The translations under genes and the position numbers were made by a program. From NCBI RefSeq assembly GCF_018294505.1, contig NC_057814.1, positions 39,105,239 through 39,169,238 of the forward strand: 64,000 nt of DNA, read 5' to 3'. The notes below the pieces were generated by a model. That model ran no database searches and was not told the DNA's origin. It saw only the letters and a program-made list of their open reading frames with translations. Source of the DNA: Triticum aestivum (Eukaryota > Streptophyta > Magnoliopsida > Poales > Poaceae). The number at the start of each line of letters is the position of its first letter. Within the stretch, counting starts at the first letter, position 1. Shown here piece by piece: positions 43,642-56,566 of this stretch.

Positions 43642-46600
43642 TATGTTCCTAGAGAAAATTTAGTTGAAAGTTGATAGTAGCAATTATGCGGACTGGGTCC
43701 GTAAACTGAGGATTGTCCTCATTGCTGCACAGAAGGCTTATGTCCTTAATGCACCGCTCGGTGTGCTGAACCTCAGCGTCGTCTGTAGATGTTGCGAAAC
43801 ATCTGACATACACGTTTTGATGACTACGTGATAGTTCAGTGCGTAATGCTAACGGTTTAGAATTGTGGCACCAAAGACGTTTTGAAACGTCGCAGAACAT
43901 ATGAGATGTTCCGAAGACTGAAATTGGGATTTCAGACTAGTGCCCACGTCAAGAGGTATGAGACCTCTGACAAGTTTCTTAAGCCTGCAAACTAAGGGAG
44001 AAAAGCTCAATCGTTGAGCATGTGCTCAGATTGTCTGAGTACCACAATCGCTTGAATCGAGTGGGAGTTAATCTTCCAGATGAGATAGTGATGGTTCTCC
44101 ATAGTCACTGCCACCAAGCTATTAGAGCTTCGTGATGAACTATAACATATCAGGGATAGATATGATGATCCTTGAGCAACTCGCGATGTTTGACACCGCG
44201 AAAGTAGAAATCAAGAAGGAGCATCAATTGTTGATGGTTAGTAAAACCACTAGTTTCTAGAAGGGCAAGGGCAAAAGGGATACTTCATGAAACAGCAAAT
44301 CATTTGCTGCTCTAGTGAAGAATCCCAAGGTTGAACCCAAACCCGAGACTAAGTGCTTCTGTAATGAGGGGAACGGTCACTGAAGCAGAACTACCCTAGA
44401 TACTTGGTAGATGAGAAGGCAGGCAAGGTCGACAGAAGTATATTGGATATACATTATATGAATGTGTACTTTACTAGTACTCCTAGCAGCACCAGGGTAT
44501 TAGATACCGGTTCGGTTGCTAAGTGTTAGTAACTCGAAATAAAAGCTGCGGAATAAACGGAGACTAGCTAAAGGTGAGATGACGATATGTGTTGGAAGTG
44601 TTTCCAAGGTTGATGTGATCAAGCATCGCATGCTCCCTCTACCATCGAGATTGGTAAATGTTTTGCGTTGAGCATAAACATGATTGGATTATGTTTATCG
44701 CAATACGGTTATTCATTTAAGGAGAATAATGGTTACTCTGTTTATTTGAATAATACCTTCAATGGTCTTGCACCTAAAATGAATCTCGATCGCAGTGATA
44801 CACATGTTCGTGCCAAAAGATATAAAATAGTAATGATAGTACCACATACTTGTGGCACTGCCATTTGAGTCATATTGGTATAGAACGCATGAAGAAGCTC
44901 CATGTAGATGGATCTTTGGACTCACTCGTTTTTGAAAAGATTGAGACATGCGAACCATGTCTATTGGTATATATGCATGAAGAAACTCCATGCAGATGGA
45001 TCGTTTGGACTCACTTGATTTTGAATCACTTGAGACATGCAAATCATACCACATGGGCAAGATGACTGAAAGGCCTCGTTTTCAGTAAGATGGAACAAGA
45101 GAGCAACTTGTTGGAAGTAATACATTTTGATGTATGCAGTCCAATGAGTGCTGAGGCATGCAGTGGATATCGTTATGTTCTTACTTCACAGATGATTTGA
45201 GTAGATGCTGAGTGTATTTACTTGATGAAACACAAGTCTGAATTATTGAAAGGTTCAAGTAATTTCAGAGTGAAGTTGAAGATCGTCGTGACAAGAGGAT
45301 AAAATGTCTATGATATGATCATAGAGATGATATCTGAGTTACGAGTTTGGCACACAATTAAGACATTGTGGAAAGTGTTTCACAATTAATACCGCCTGGA
45401 ACACCACAGTGTGATGGTGTGTCCGAACATCATAACTGCACCCTATTGGATATGGTGCATACCATGATGTCTCTTATCGAATTACCACTATCGTTTATGG
45501 GTTAGGCATTAGAGACAACCGCATTCACTTTAAAAGGGGCACCACGCAATTCCGTTGAGACGACACCGTTTAGAGAAACCTAAGTTGTCGTTTCTTAAAA
45601 GTTTGGGGCTGCGATGCTTATGTGAAAAAGTTTCAGGCTGATAAGCTCGAACCCAAAGCGGATAAATGCATCTTCATAGAATACCCAAAACAGTTGGGTA
45701 TACCTCCTATTTCAGATCTGGAAGCAAAAGTAATTGCTTCTAGAAACGAGTCCTTTCTCGAGGAAAAGTTTCTCTCGAAAGAATTGAGTGGGAGGATGGT
45801 GGAGACTTGATGAGGTTATTGAACCATAACTTCAACTAGTGTGTAGCAGGGCACAGGAAGTTGTTCCTGTGGCACCTACACCAATTGAAGTGGAAGCTTA
45901 TGATAGTGATCATGAAACTTCGGATCAAGTCACTACCAAACCTCGTAGGACGACGAGGATGCGTACTACTTCAGAGTGGTACGTGATCCTGTCTTGGAAG
46001 TCATGTTGCTAGACAACAATGAACCTACGAGCTATGGAGAAGCGATGGTGGGCCCGGATTCCGACGAATGGCTTGAGGCCATGAAATCCGAGATAGGATC
46101 CATGTATCAGAACAAAGCATGGACTTTGGTGAACTTGCCCGATGATCGGCAAGCCATTGAGATAAATGGATCTTTAAGAAGAAGACGGACATGGACGGTA
46201 ATGTTACCGTCTATGAAGCTCGACTTGTGGCAAAGAGTATTTTCACAAGTTCAAGGAGTTGACTACGATGAGATTTTCTCATCCGTAGCGATGCTTAAGT
46301 CCGTCGGAATCATGTTAGCATTAGCTGCATTTATGAAATCTGGCAGATGGATGTCAAAACAAGTTTCCTTACCAGTTTTCGTAAGGAAAGGTTGTATGTG
46401 ATACAATCAGAAAGGTTTTGTCGATCCTAAGGATGCTAAAAGGTATGCTAGCTCCAGCGATCCTTCCATGGACTAGAGCAAGCATCTCGGAGTCAGAATA
46501 TACGCTTTGATGGAGTGATCAAAGTTTTTGGGTTTATACAAAGTTTGTTAGAAACTTGTATTTACAATAAAGTGAGTGGGAGCGCTACAACATTTCTGAT

Positions 46601-47320
46601 AAGTATATGTGAATGACATATTGTTGATCCGAAATGATGTAAAATTTCTGGAAAGCATAAAGGGTTGTTTGAAAGGAGTTTTTCAAAGGAAGACCTGGAT
46701 AAAGCTGCTTACATATTGGGCATCAAGATCTATAGAGATAGATCAAGACGCCTGATGATACTTTCAAAGAACGCACACCTTGACATGATTTTGAAAGAGT
46801 TCAAAATAGATCAGCAAAGAAGGAGTTCTTGGCTGTGTTACAAGGTGTGAGTATTGAGTAAGACTCAAGACCTGACCACAGCAGAAGAGAGAGAAAGGAC
46901 GAAGGTCGTCCCCTATGCTTTAGACGTAGGCTCTACAGTATGCTATGCTGTGTACCGCACATGAAGTGTGCCTTGCCATGAGTTGGTCAAGGGGTACAAT
47001 AGTGATCCGGGAATGGATCACATGACAGCGGTCGAACTTATCCTTAGTATCTAGTGGACTAAGGAATTTTCTCGATTATGGAGGTGAAAAGGAGTTCGTC
47101 GTAAAGGGTTACGTCGATGCGAACTTTGACACTAATCCGGATGACTCTGAGTAGTAAACCGGATTCGTATAGTAGAGCAGTTATTTGAAATGGCTCCAAG
47201 TAGCGCGTGGTAGCATCCACAAGATGACATAGATATTCGTAAAGCACACACGGATCTGAAAGGTTCAGACCCGTTGACTAATAACCTCTCTCACAAGCAT
47301 AACATGATCAAACCAGAACT
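43642..47320 (+). pseudogene. Copia polyprotein relic, D copy 1
   Basis: Heavily decayed Copia polyprotein. Recognisable pieces: Gag start with the ADWVRKLRI-like block (43650-43720); integrase zinc finger relic (44850-45060); integrase C-terminal piece at 45622-45810; RT start at 45976-46401 (MVRDPVLEVMLLDNNEPTSY); and an RT/RNase H piece at 46665-46850. A one-base deletion at 46160-46165 shifts the RT frame. Many further stops separate the pieces. It shares nearly every lesion with copy 2 but differs from it in a dense patch at 46094-46234. Confidence 0.92.
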
Positions 47321-47466
47321 CATTGAGTGTTAATCACATAGTGATGTGAACTAGATTGTTGACTCTAGTAAACTCTTTGGATGTTGGTCACATGGTGATG
47401 TGACCTGTGAGTGTTAATCACATGGTGATGTGAACTAGATTATTGACTCTAGTGCAAGTGGGAGAC
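47321..47466 (+). repeat. Stem-loop repeats and polypurine tract, D copy 1
   Basis: Three copies of TCACATGGTGATGTGAAC-type stem-loops (one with AGTG, one ending GACC), then CAAGTGGGAGAC directly before LTR 2. The arrangement parallels Copia A at 17371-17552. Confidence 0.8.
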
Positions 47467-49190
47467 TGTTGGAAATATGCCCTAGAGGCAATAATAAATT
47501 GGTTATTATTATATTTCCTTGTTCATGATAATCGTTTATTATCCATGCTAGAATTGTATTGATAGGAAACTCAGATACATGTGTGGATACATAGACAACA
47601 CCATGTCCCTAGTAAGCCTCTAGTTGACTAGCTCGTTGATCAATAGATGGTTACGGTTTCCTGACCATGGACATTGGATGTCGTTGATAACGGGATCACA
47701 TCATTAGGAGAATGATGTGATGGACAAGACCCAATCCTAAGCCTAGCACAAGATCGTGTAGTTCGTTTGCTAAGAGCTTTTCTAATGTCAAGTATCATTT
47801 CCTTAGACCATGAGATTGTGCAACTCCCGGATACCGTAGGAATGCTTTGGGTGTACCAAACGTCACAACGTAACTGGGTGGCTATAAAGGTGCACTACAG
47901 GTATCTCCGAAAGTGTCTGTTGGGTTGGCACGAATCGAGACTGGGATTTGTCACTCCGTGTAAACGGAGAGGTATCTCTGGGCCCACTCGGTAGGACATC
48001 ATCATAATGTGCACAATGTGACCAAGGAGTTGATCACGGGATGATGTGTTACGGAACGAGTAAAGAGACTTGCCGGTAACGAGATTGAACAAGGTATCGG
48101 GATACCGACGATCGAATCTCGGGCAAGTACTATACCGGTAGACAAAGGGAATTGTATACGGGATTGATTGAATCTTCGACATCGTGGTTCATCCGATGAG
48201 ATCATCGAGGAACATGTGGGAGCCAACATGGGTATCCAGATCCCGCTGTTGGTTATTGACCGGAGAGTCGTCTCGGTCATGTCTGCATGTCTCCCGAACC
48301 CGTAGGGTCTACACACTTAAGGTTCGGTGACGCTAGGGTTATAGAGATATTAGTATGCGGTAACCCGAAAGTTGTTCGGAGTCCCGGATGAGATCCCGGA
48401 CGTCACGAGGAGTTCCGGAATGGTCCGGAGGTAAAGATTTATATATGGGAAGTCTTATTTTGGTCGCCGGAAAAGTTTCGTGCATTATCGGTATTGTACC
48501 GGGAGTGTCGAAAGGGGTCCGGGGGTCCACCAAGGGGGTCCACCAGCCCCGGGGGGCCACATGGGCTGTAGGGGTGTGCGCCTTGGCCTATATGGGCCAA
48601 GGGCACCAGCCCCAAGAGGCCCATGCGCCAAGAGATAAGGAAAAGGGAGAGTCCTAAAGGGGGAAGGCACCTCCGAGGTGCCTTGGGGAGGATGGACTCC
48701 TCCCTGGCCGCACCCTTCCTTGGAGGAAGGGCCAAGGCTGCGCCCTCCTCTCCCTTGGCCCTATATATAGTGGGGGGAGGGAGGGCAGCAATACCTAAGC
48801 CCTGGCGCCTCCCTCTCCCTCCCGTGACACATCTCCCTCCTCCCGCAGCGCTTGGCGAAGCCCTGTTGGAATCCCGCTACTTCCACCACCACGCCGTCGT
48901 GCTGCTGGATCTCCATCAACCTCTCCTCCCCCCTTGCTGGATCAAGAAGGAGGAGACGTCGCTGCTCCGTACGTGTGTTGAACGCGGAGGTGCCGTCCGT
49001 TCGGCGCTAGGATCATCGGTGATTTGGATCACGACGAGTACGACTCCATCAACCCCGTTCTCTTGAACGCTTCCGCTCGCGATCTACAAGGGTATGTAGA
49101 TGCACTCCTTCCCTCTCGTTGCTAGTAAACTCCATAGATTGATCTTGGTGATGCGTAGAAAATTTTGAATTTCTGCTACGTTCCCCAACA
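47467..49190 (+). repeat. LTR 2 (middle, mosaic) of Copia D
   Basis: 1724 bp. Up to about 48208 its diagnostic bases match LTR 3 (ATCAATAGATGG, ACTATACCGGTAG, ATCATCGAGG). From 48331 on they match LTR 1 (GGTGACGCTAGG, CCTTGGAGG, GCAATACCT, CGCTTGGCG, CCACCACC, CCCCAACA). It also has a few changes of its own. This LTR is both the 3' LTR of copy 1 and the 5' LTR of copy 2. Confidence 0.93.
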
Positions 49191-49204
49191 GTGGCATCAT
49201 GAGC

Positions 49205-50506
49205 TAGGTCTATGCGTAGTTTCTATGCACGAGTAGAACACAAAGTAGTTGTGGGCGTCGATTTTGTCAATTTACTTGCCGTTACTAGTCTTATCTTGAT
49301 TCGGCGGCATCGTGGGATGAAGCGGCCCGGACCGACCTTACACGTACACTTACGTGAGACAGGTTCCACCGACTGACATGCACTAGTTGCATAAGGTGGC
49401 TAGCGGGTGTCTGTCTCTCCCACTTTAGTCGGATCGGATTCGATGAAAAGGGTCCTTATGAAGGGTAAATAGAAATTGGCATATCACGTTGTGGCTTTTG
49501 CGTAGGTAAGAAACGTTCTTGCTAGAATCCCATAGCAGCCACGTAAAACATGCAACAACAATTAGAGGACGTCTAACTTGTTTTTGCAGGGTATGCTATG
49601 TGATGTGATATGGCCAAAAGGATGTGATGAATGATATATGTGATGTATGAGATTGATCATGTTCTTGTAATAGGAATCACGACTTGCATGTCGATGAGTA
49701 TGACAACCGGCAGGAGCCATAGGAGTTGTCTTAATTTATTGTATGACCTGCGTGTCAATGAAAACGCCATGTAATTACTTTACTTTATTGCTAACCGTTA
49801 GCCATAGTAGTAGAAGTAATAGTTGGCGAGACAACTTCATGAAGACACGATGATGGAGATCATGGTGTCATGCCGGTGACGAAGGTGATCATGCCGCGCC
49901 TCGAAGATGGAGATCAAAGGCGCAAGATGATATTGGCCATATCACGTCACTTTATGATTTGCATGTGATGTTTGTCATGTTTACATCTTATTTGCTTAGA
50001 ACGACGGTAGCATAAATAAGATGATCCCTCACTAAAATTTCAAGAGACGTGTTCCCCCTAACTGTGCACCGTTGCGAAGGTTCGTTGTTTCGAAGCACCA
50101 CGTGATGATCGGGTGTGATAGATTCTAACGTTCGAATACAACGGGTGTTGACGAGCCTAGCATGTACAGACATGGCCTCGGAACACATGCGAAACACTTA
50201 GGTTGACTTGACGAGCCTAGCATGTACAGACATGGCCTCGGAACACAAGAGACCGAAAGGTCGAACATGAGTCGTATAGTAGATACGATCAACATGGAGA
50301 TGTTCACCGATGATGACTAGTCCGTCTCACGTGATGATCGGACACGGCCTAGTTTGACTCGGATCATGTATCACTTAGATGACTAGAGGGATGTCTATCT
50401 GAGTGGGAGTTCATTAAATAATCAGATGAACTTCATTATCATGAACATAGTCAAAAGGTCTTTGCAAATTATGTCATAGCTTACGCTTTAGTTCTACTGT
50501 TTAAGA
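49205..50506 (+). other. Leader of D copy 2
   Basis: Near-identical to 42336-43641, including the ~68-bp duplication. The main difference is a short deletion near 49847 relative to copy 1. Confidence 0.75.
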
Positions 50507-53500
50507 TATGTTCCTAGAGAAAATTTAGTTGAAAGTTGATAGTAGCAATTATGCGGACTGGGTCCGTAAACTGAGGATTGTCCTCATTGCTGCACAGAAG
50601 GCTTATGTCCTTAATGCACCGCTCGGTGTGCTGAACCTCAGCGTCGTCTGTAGATGTTGCGAAACATCTGACATACACGTTTTGATGACTACGTGATAGT
50701 TCAGTGCGTAATGCTAACGGTTTAGAATTGTGGCACCAAAGACGTTTTTGAAACGTCGCAGAACATATGAGATGTTCCGAAGACTGAAATTGGGATTTCA
50801 GACTAGTGCCCACGTCAAGAGGTATGAGACCTCTGACAAGTTTCTTAAGCCTGCAAACTAAGGGAGAAAAGCTCAATCGTTGAGCATGTGCTCAGATTGT
50901 CTGAGTACCACAATCGCTTGAATCGAGTGGGAGTTAATCTTCCAGATGAGATAGTGATGGTTCTCCATAGTCACTGCCACCAAGCTATTAGAGCTTCGTG
51001 ATGAACTATAACATATCAGGGATAGATATGATGATCCTTGAGCAACTCGCGATGTTTGACACCGCGAAAGTAGAAATCAAGTAGGAGCATCAATTGTTGA
51101 TGGTTAGTAAAACCACTAGTTTCAAGAAGGGCAAGGGCAAGAAGGGATACTTCATGAAACAGCAAATCATTTGCTGCTCTAGTGAAGAATCCCAAGGTTG
51201 AACCCAAACCCGAGACTAAGTGCTTCTGTAATGAGGGGAACGGTCACTGAAGCAGTACTACCCTAGATACTTGGTAGATGAGAAGGCAGGCAAGGTCGAC
51301 AGAAGTATATTGGATATACATTATATGAATGTGTACTTTACTAGTACTCCTAGCAGCACCAGGGTATTAGATACCGGTTCGGTTGCTAAGTGTTAGTAAC
51401 TCGAAATAAAAGCTGCGGAATAAACGGAGACTAGCTAAAGGTGAGATGACGATATGTGTTGGAAGTGTTTCCAAGGTTGATGTGATCAAGCATCGCATGC
51501 TCCCTCTACCATCGAGATTTGGTGTTTGCGTTGAGCATAAACATGATTGGATTATGTTTATCGCGATACGGTTATTCATTTAAGGAGAATAATGGTTACT
51601 CTGTTTATTTGAATAATACCTTCAATGGTCTTGCACCTAAAATGAATCTCGATCGCAGTGATACACATGTTCGTGCCAAAAGATATAAAATAGTAATGAT
51701 AGTACCACATACTTGTGGCACTGCCATTTGAGTCATATTGGTATAGAACGCATGAAGAAGCTCCATGTAGATGGATCTTTGGACTCACTCGTTTTTGAAA
51801 AGATTGAGACATGCGAACCATGTCTATTGGTATATATGCATGAAGAAACTCCATGCAGATGGATCGTTTGGACTCACTTGATTTTGAATCACTTGAGACA
51901 TGCAAATCATACCACATGGGCAAGATGACTGAAAGGCCTCGTTTTCAGTAAGATGGAACAAGAGAGCAACTTGTTGGAAGTAATACATTTTGATGTGTGC
52001 AGTCCAATGAGTGCTGAGGCATGCAGTGGATATCGTTATGTTCTTACTTCACAGATGATTTGAGTAGATGCTGAGTGTATTTACTTGATGAAACACAAGT
52101 CTGAATTATTGAAAGGTTCAAGTAATTTCAGAGTGAAGTTGAAGATCGTCGTGACAAGAGGATAAAATGTCTGTGATATGATCATAGAGATGAGTATCTG
52201 AGTTACGAGTTTGGCACACAATTAAGACATTGTGGAAAGTGTTTCACAATTAATACCGCCTGGAACACCACAGTGTGATGGTGTGTCCGAACATCATAAC
52301 TGCACCCTATTGGATATGGTGCATACCATGATGTCTCTTATCGAATTACCACTATCGTTTATGGGTTAGGCATTAGAGACAACGGCATTCACTTTAAAAG
52401 GGGCACCACGCAATTCCGTTGAGACGACACCGTTTAGAGAAACCTAAGTTGTCGTTTCTTAAAAGTTTGGGGCTGCGATGCTTATGTGAAAAAGTTTCAG
52501 GCTGATAAGCTCGAACCCAAAGCGGATAAATGCATCTTCATAGAAAACCCAAAACAGTTGGGTATACCTCCTATTTCAGATCTGGAAGCAAAAGTAATTG
52601 CTTCTAGAAACGAGTCCTTTCTCGAGGAAAAGTTTCTCTCGAAAGAATTGAGTGGGAGGATGGTGGAGACTTGATGAGGTTATTGAACCATAACTTCAAC
52701 TAGTGTGTAGCAGGGCACAGGAAGTTGTTCCTGTGGCACCTGCACCAATTGAAGTGGAAGCTTATGATAGTGATCATGAAACTTCGGATCAAGTCACTAC
52801 CAAACCTCGTAGGACGACGAGGATGCGTGCTACTTCAGAGTGGTACGTGATCCTATCTTGGAAGTCATGTTGCTAGACAACAATGAACCTACGAGCTATG
52901 GGGAAGCGATGGTGGGCCCGGATTCCGACGAATGGCTTGAGGCCATGAAATCCGAGAGAGGATCCATGTATAAAAGCAAAGTACAGACTTTGGAAGAAAT
53001 ACTTGATAGTCGTAAGGCTGTTGGGTGCAGATGGATCTTTAAGAAGAAGACGGACATGGACGGTAATGCTACCATCTATGAAGCTCGACTTGTGGCAGAA
53101 AGTATTTTCACAAGTTCAAGGAGTTGACTACGATGAGATTTTCTCATCCGTAGCGATGCTTAAGTCCGTCGGAATCATGTTAGCATTAGCTGCATTTATG
53201 AAATCTGGCAGATGGATGTCAAAACAAGTTTCCTTACCAGTTTTCGTAAGGAAAGGTTGTATGTGATACAATCAGAAAGGTTTTGTCGATCCTAAGGATG
53301 CTAAATGGTATGCTAGCTCCAGCGATCCTTCCATGGACTAGAGCAAGCATCTCGGAGTCAGAATATACGCTTTGATGGAGTGATCAAAGTTTTTGGGTTT
53401 ATACAAAGTTTGTTAGAAACTTGTATTTACAATAAAGTGAGTGGGAGCGCTACAACATTTCTGATAAGTATATGTGAATGACATATTGTTGATCCGAAAT

Positions 53501-54185
53501 GATGTAAAATTTCTGGAAAGCATAAAGGGTTGTTTGAAAGGAGTTTTTCAAAGGAAGACCTGGATAAAGCTGCTTACATATTGGGCATCAAGATCTATAG
53601 AGATAGATCAAGACGCCTGATGATACTTTCAAAGAACGCACACCTTGACATGATTTTGAAAGAGTTCAAAATAGATCAGCAAAGAAGGAGTTCTTGGCTG
53701 TGTTACAAGGTGTGAGTATTGAGTAAGACTCAAGACCTGACCACAGCAGAAGAGAGAGAAAGGACGAAGGTCGTCCCCTATGCTTTAGACGTAGGCTCTA
53801 CAGTATGCTATGCTGTGTACCGCACATGAAGTGTGCCTTGCCATGAGTTGGTCAAGGGGTACAATAGTGATCCGGGAATGGATCACATGACAGCGGTCGA
53901 ACTTATCCTTAGTATCTAGTGGACTAAGGAATTTTCTCGATTATGGAGGTGAAAAGGAGTTCGTCGTAAAGGGTTACGTCGATGCGAACTTTGACACTAA
54001 TCCGGATGACTCTGAGTAGTAAACCGGATTCGTATAGTAGAGCAGTTATTTGAAATGGCTCCAAGTAGCGCGTGGTAGCATCCACAAGATGACATAGATA
54101 TTCGTAAAGCACACACGGATCTGAAAGGTTCAGACCCGTTGACTAATAACCTCTCTCACAAGCATAACATGATCAAACCAGAACT
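50507..54185 (+). pseudogene. Copia polyprotein relic, D copy 2
   Basis: Same broken polyprotein as copy 1, with the same stops and frameshifts almost throughout. Differences seen: AAG versus TAG near 51083; small indels near 51120-51140 and 51520; and a dense patch at 52958-53099. In the patch the sequence encodes a different Copia RT start (LEEILDSRKAVGCRWIFKKK) where copy 1 has the LPDDRQAIE type. The patch keeps a longer open frame (52840-53127) than copy 1 has there. Confidence 0.92.
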
Positions 54186-54331
54186 CATTGAGTGTTAATC
54201 ACATAGTGATGTGAACTAGATTGTTGACTCTAGTAAACTCTTTGGATGTTGGTCACATGGTGATGTGACCTGTGAGTGTTAATCACATGGTGATGTGAAC
54301 TAGATTATTGACTCTAGTGCAAGTGGGAGAC
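54186..54331 (+). repeat. Stem-loop repeats and polypurine tract, D copy 2
   Basis: Copy of 47321-47466: three CACAT/ATGTG stem-loops and CAAGTGGGAGAC before LTR 3. Confidence 0.8.
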
Positions 54332-56044
54332 TGTTGGAAATATGCCCTAGAGGCAATAATAAATTGGTTATTATTATATTTCCTTGTTCATGATAATCGT
54401 TTATTATCCATGCTAGAATTGTATTGATAGGAAACTCAGATACATGTGTGGATACATAGACAACACCATGTCCCTAGTAAGCCTCTAGTTGACTAGCTCG
54501 TTGATCAATAGATGGTTACGGTTTCCTGACCATGGACATTGGATGTCGTTGATAACGGGATCACATCATTAGGAGAATGATGTGATGGACAAGACCCAAT
54601 CCTAAGCCTAGCACAAGATCGTGTAGTTCGTTTGCTAAGAGCTTTTCTAATGTCAAGTATCATTTCCTTAGACCATGAGATTGTGCAACTCCCGGATACC
54701 GTAGGAATGCTTTGGGTGTACCAAACGTCACAACGTAACTGGGTGGCTATAAAGGTGCACTACAGGTATCTCCGAAAGTGTCTGTTGGGTTGGCACGAAT
54801 CGAGACTGGGATTTGTCACTCCGTGTAAACGGAGAGGTATCTCTGGGCCCACTCGGTAGGACATCATCATAATGTGCACAATGTGACCAAGGGGTTGATC
54901 ACGGGATGATGTGTTACGGAACGAGTAAAGAGACTTGCCGGTAACGAGATTGAACAAGGTATCGGGATACCGACGATCGAATCTCGGGCAAGTACTATAC
55001 CGGTAGACAAAGGGAATTGTATACGGGATTGATTGAATCCTCGACATCGTGGTTCATCCGATGAGATCATCGAGGAGCATGTGGGAGCCAACATGGGTAT
55101 CCAGATCCCGCTGTTGGTTATTGGCCGGAGAACGTCTCGGTCATGTCTGCATGGTTCCCGAACCCGTAGGGTCTACACACTTAAGGTTCGGTGATGCTAG
55201 GGTTATAGAGATATTAGTATGCGGTAACCCGAAAGTTGTTCGGAGTCCCGGATGAGATCCCGGACGTCACGAGGAGTTCCGGAATGGTCCGGAGGTAAAG
55301 ATTTATATATGGGAAGTCTTATTTTGGTCGCCGGAAAAGTTTCGGCATTATCGGTATTGTACCGGGAGTGCCGAAAGGGGTCCGGGGGTCCACCAGGCCC
55401 CAGCCGGGGGCCACATGGGCTGTAGGGGTGTGCGCCTTGGCCTATATGGGCCGAGGGCACCAGCCCCAAGAGGCCCATGCGCCAAGAGATAAGATAAAGG
55501 GAGAGTCCTAAAGGGGGAAGGCACCTCCGAGGTGCCTTGGGGAGGATGGACTCCTCCCTGGCCGCACCCTTCCATGGAGGAAGGGCCAAGGCTGCCCCCC
55601 CTCTCCCTTGGCCCTATATATAGTGGGGGGAGGGAGGGCAGCAAATACCTAAGCCCTGGCGCCTCCCTCTCCCTCCCGTGACACATCTCCCTCCTCCCGC
55701 AGCACTTGGCGAAGCCCTGTTGGAATCCCGCTACTTCCACTACCACGCCGTCGTGCTGCTGGATCTCCATCAACCTCTCCTCCCCCCTTGCTAGATCAAG
55801 AAGGAGGAGACGTCGCTGCTCCGTACGTGTGTTGAACGCGGAGGTGCCGTCCGTTCGGCGCTAGGATCATCGGTGATTTGGATCACGACGAGTACGACTC
55901 CATCAACCCCGTTCTCTTGAACGCTTCCGCTCGCGATCTACAAGGGTATGTAGATGCACTCCTTCCCTCTCGTTGCTAGTAAACTCCATAGATTGATCTT
56001 GGTGATGCGTAGAAAATTTTGAATTTCTGCTACGTTCCCCGACA
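54332..56044 (+). repeat. LTR 3 of Copia D
   Basis: 1713 bp, ending CCCCGACA (the third-last A-to-G differs from LTRs 1 and 2) before TSD GGAGG. A deletion of ~10 bp near 55395 (CCACCAAGGGGGTCC shortened) and GGTGATGCTAGG distinguish it. Confidence 0.95.
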
Positions 56045-56460
56045 GGAGGAGGAGAGAGCAGGAGAGGGAGGAGGGAGGAGGAGGAGGAGGAGGGGGCCGC
56101 CGGAGAGGGCGGAGGTGGATTGGAGGGGGCCGCCGATGGAGAGGGAGGAGAGAGGATGGCCGCGGGAGGAGGGAGAGATGAGGGCGGCGAGAGGAGGAGG
56201 AGGGAGGAAGGGAGGGGAGGGCGGCGAGAGGAGGAGTGAGGGAGGCAGCACCTTGGGGGCGACGGCGGGCGACGGCGGTGACAACGTGCGGTGAGTGGAG
56301 ATGAGAGTGTGTGAGGGAGAGTGAGGGACGCGCGCGGTGTGGATAAGATACCCGTAGTAGTAGCGCTTGTCCGTAAACAGTGCTACTGCTACAATCATTA
56401 GCAGTAGCGTTTTTTCTTAACCAGCGCTACTACTAAGGCTATGATCGTTAGCATGTAAAA
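56045..56460 (-). mobile_element. Right remnant of the outer class II element
   Basis: GGA-rich 56045-56240 continues 40520-40598 across the Copia D tandem; on the minus strand it would be a CCT-rich first exon or leader (open to 56398). 56354-56440 carries GTAGTAGTAGCGC, GTGCTACTGCTAC, GCAGTAGCG and CAGCGCTACTACTA, the same motif family as 366-430. I therefore read it as the 5' end of the minus-strand outer element. No CACTA terminus is seen; the end appears lost. Confidence 0.5.
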
Positions 56461-56566
56461 AAGGCATCAAATTAAAAAATGCATTGGTCATCATCGATCT
56501 TTTTGTGTAGAATCTAAATTGTCAGTATGAATCCTCGCCTGTATAGGTACAGGCAAAGATTCATAT
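56461..56566. other. Short unassigned stretch
   Basis: About 105 bp between the outer element and the next CACTA end. It contains an 8-9-bp inverted repeat around CTGTATAGGTACAG. Nothing else recognised. Confidence 0.4.

Larger units (their letters stand above)
40599..56044 (+). mobile_element. Copia D tandem: LTR-internal-LTR-internal-LTR
   Basis: Three LTRs (40599-42321, 47467-49190, 54332-56044) and two internal regions (42322-47466, 49191-54331); unit spacing is 6868 and 6865 bp. The TSD GGAGG is found only outside the array (40594-40598, 56045-56049); the middle LTR has no TSD and joins both internal regions directly. The internals share nearly all their stops and frameshifts, so duplication happened after the element had died. 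The family is Angela/WIS/BARE1 (LTR starts TGTTGGAAATATGCC), a different subfamily from A and C. Confidence 0.95.

Noticed and set aside
40599..56044. Two independent Copia insertions side by side
   Set aside because: There is one TSD pair only, the middle LTR is shared, the internals share their decay, and LTR 2 is a mosaic of LTRs 1 and 3.
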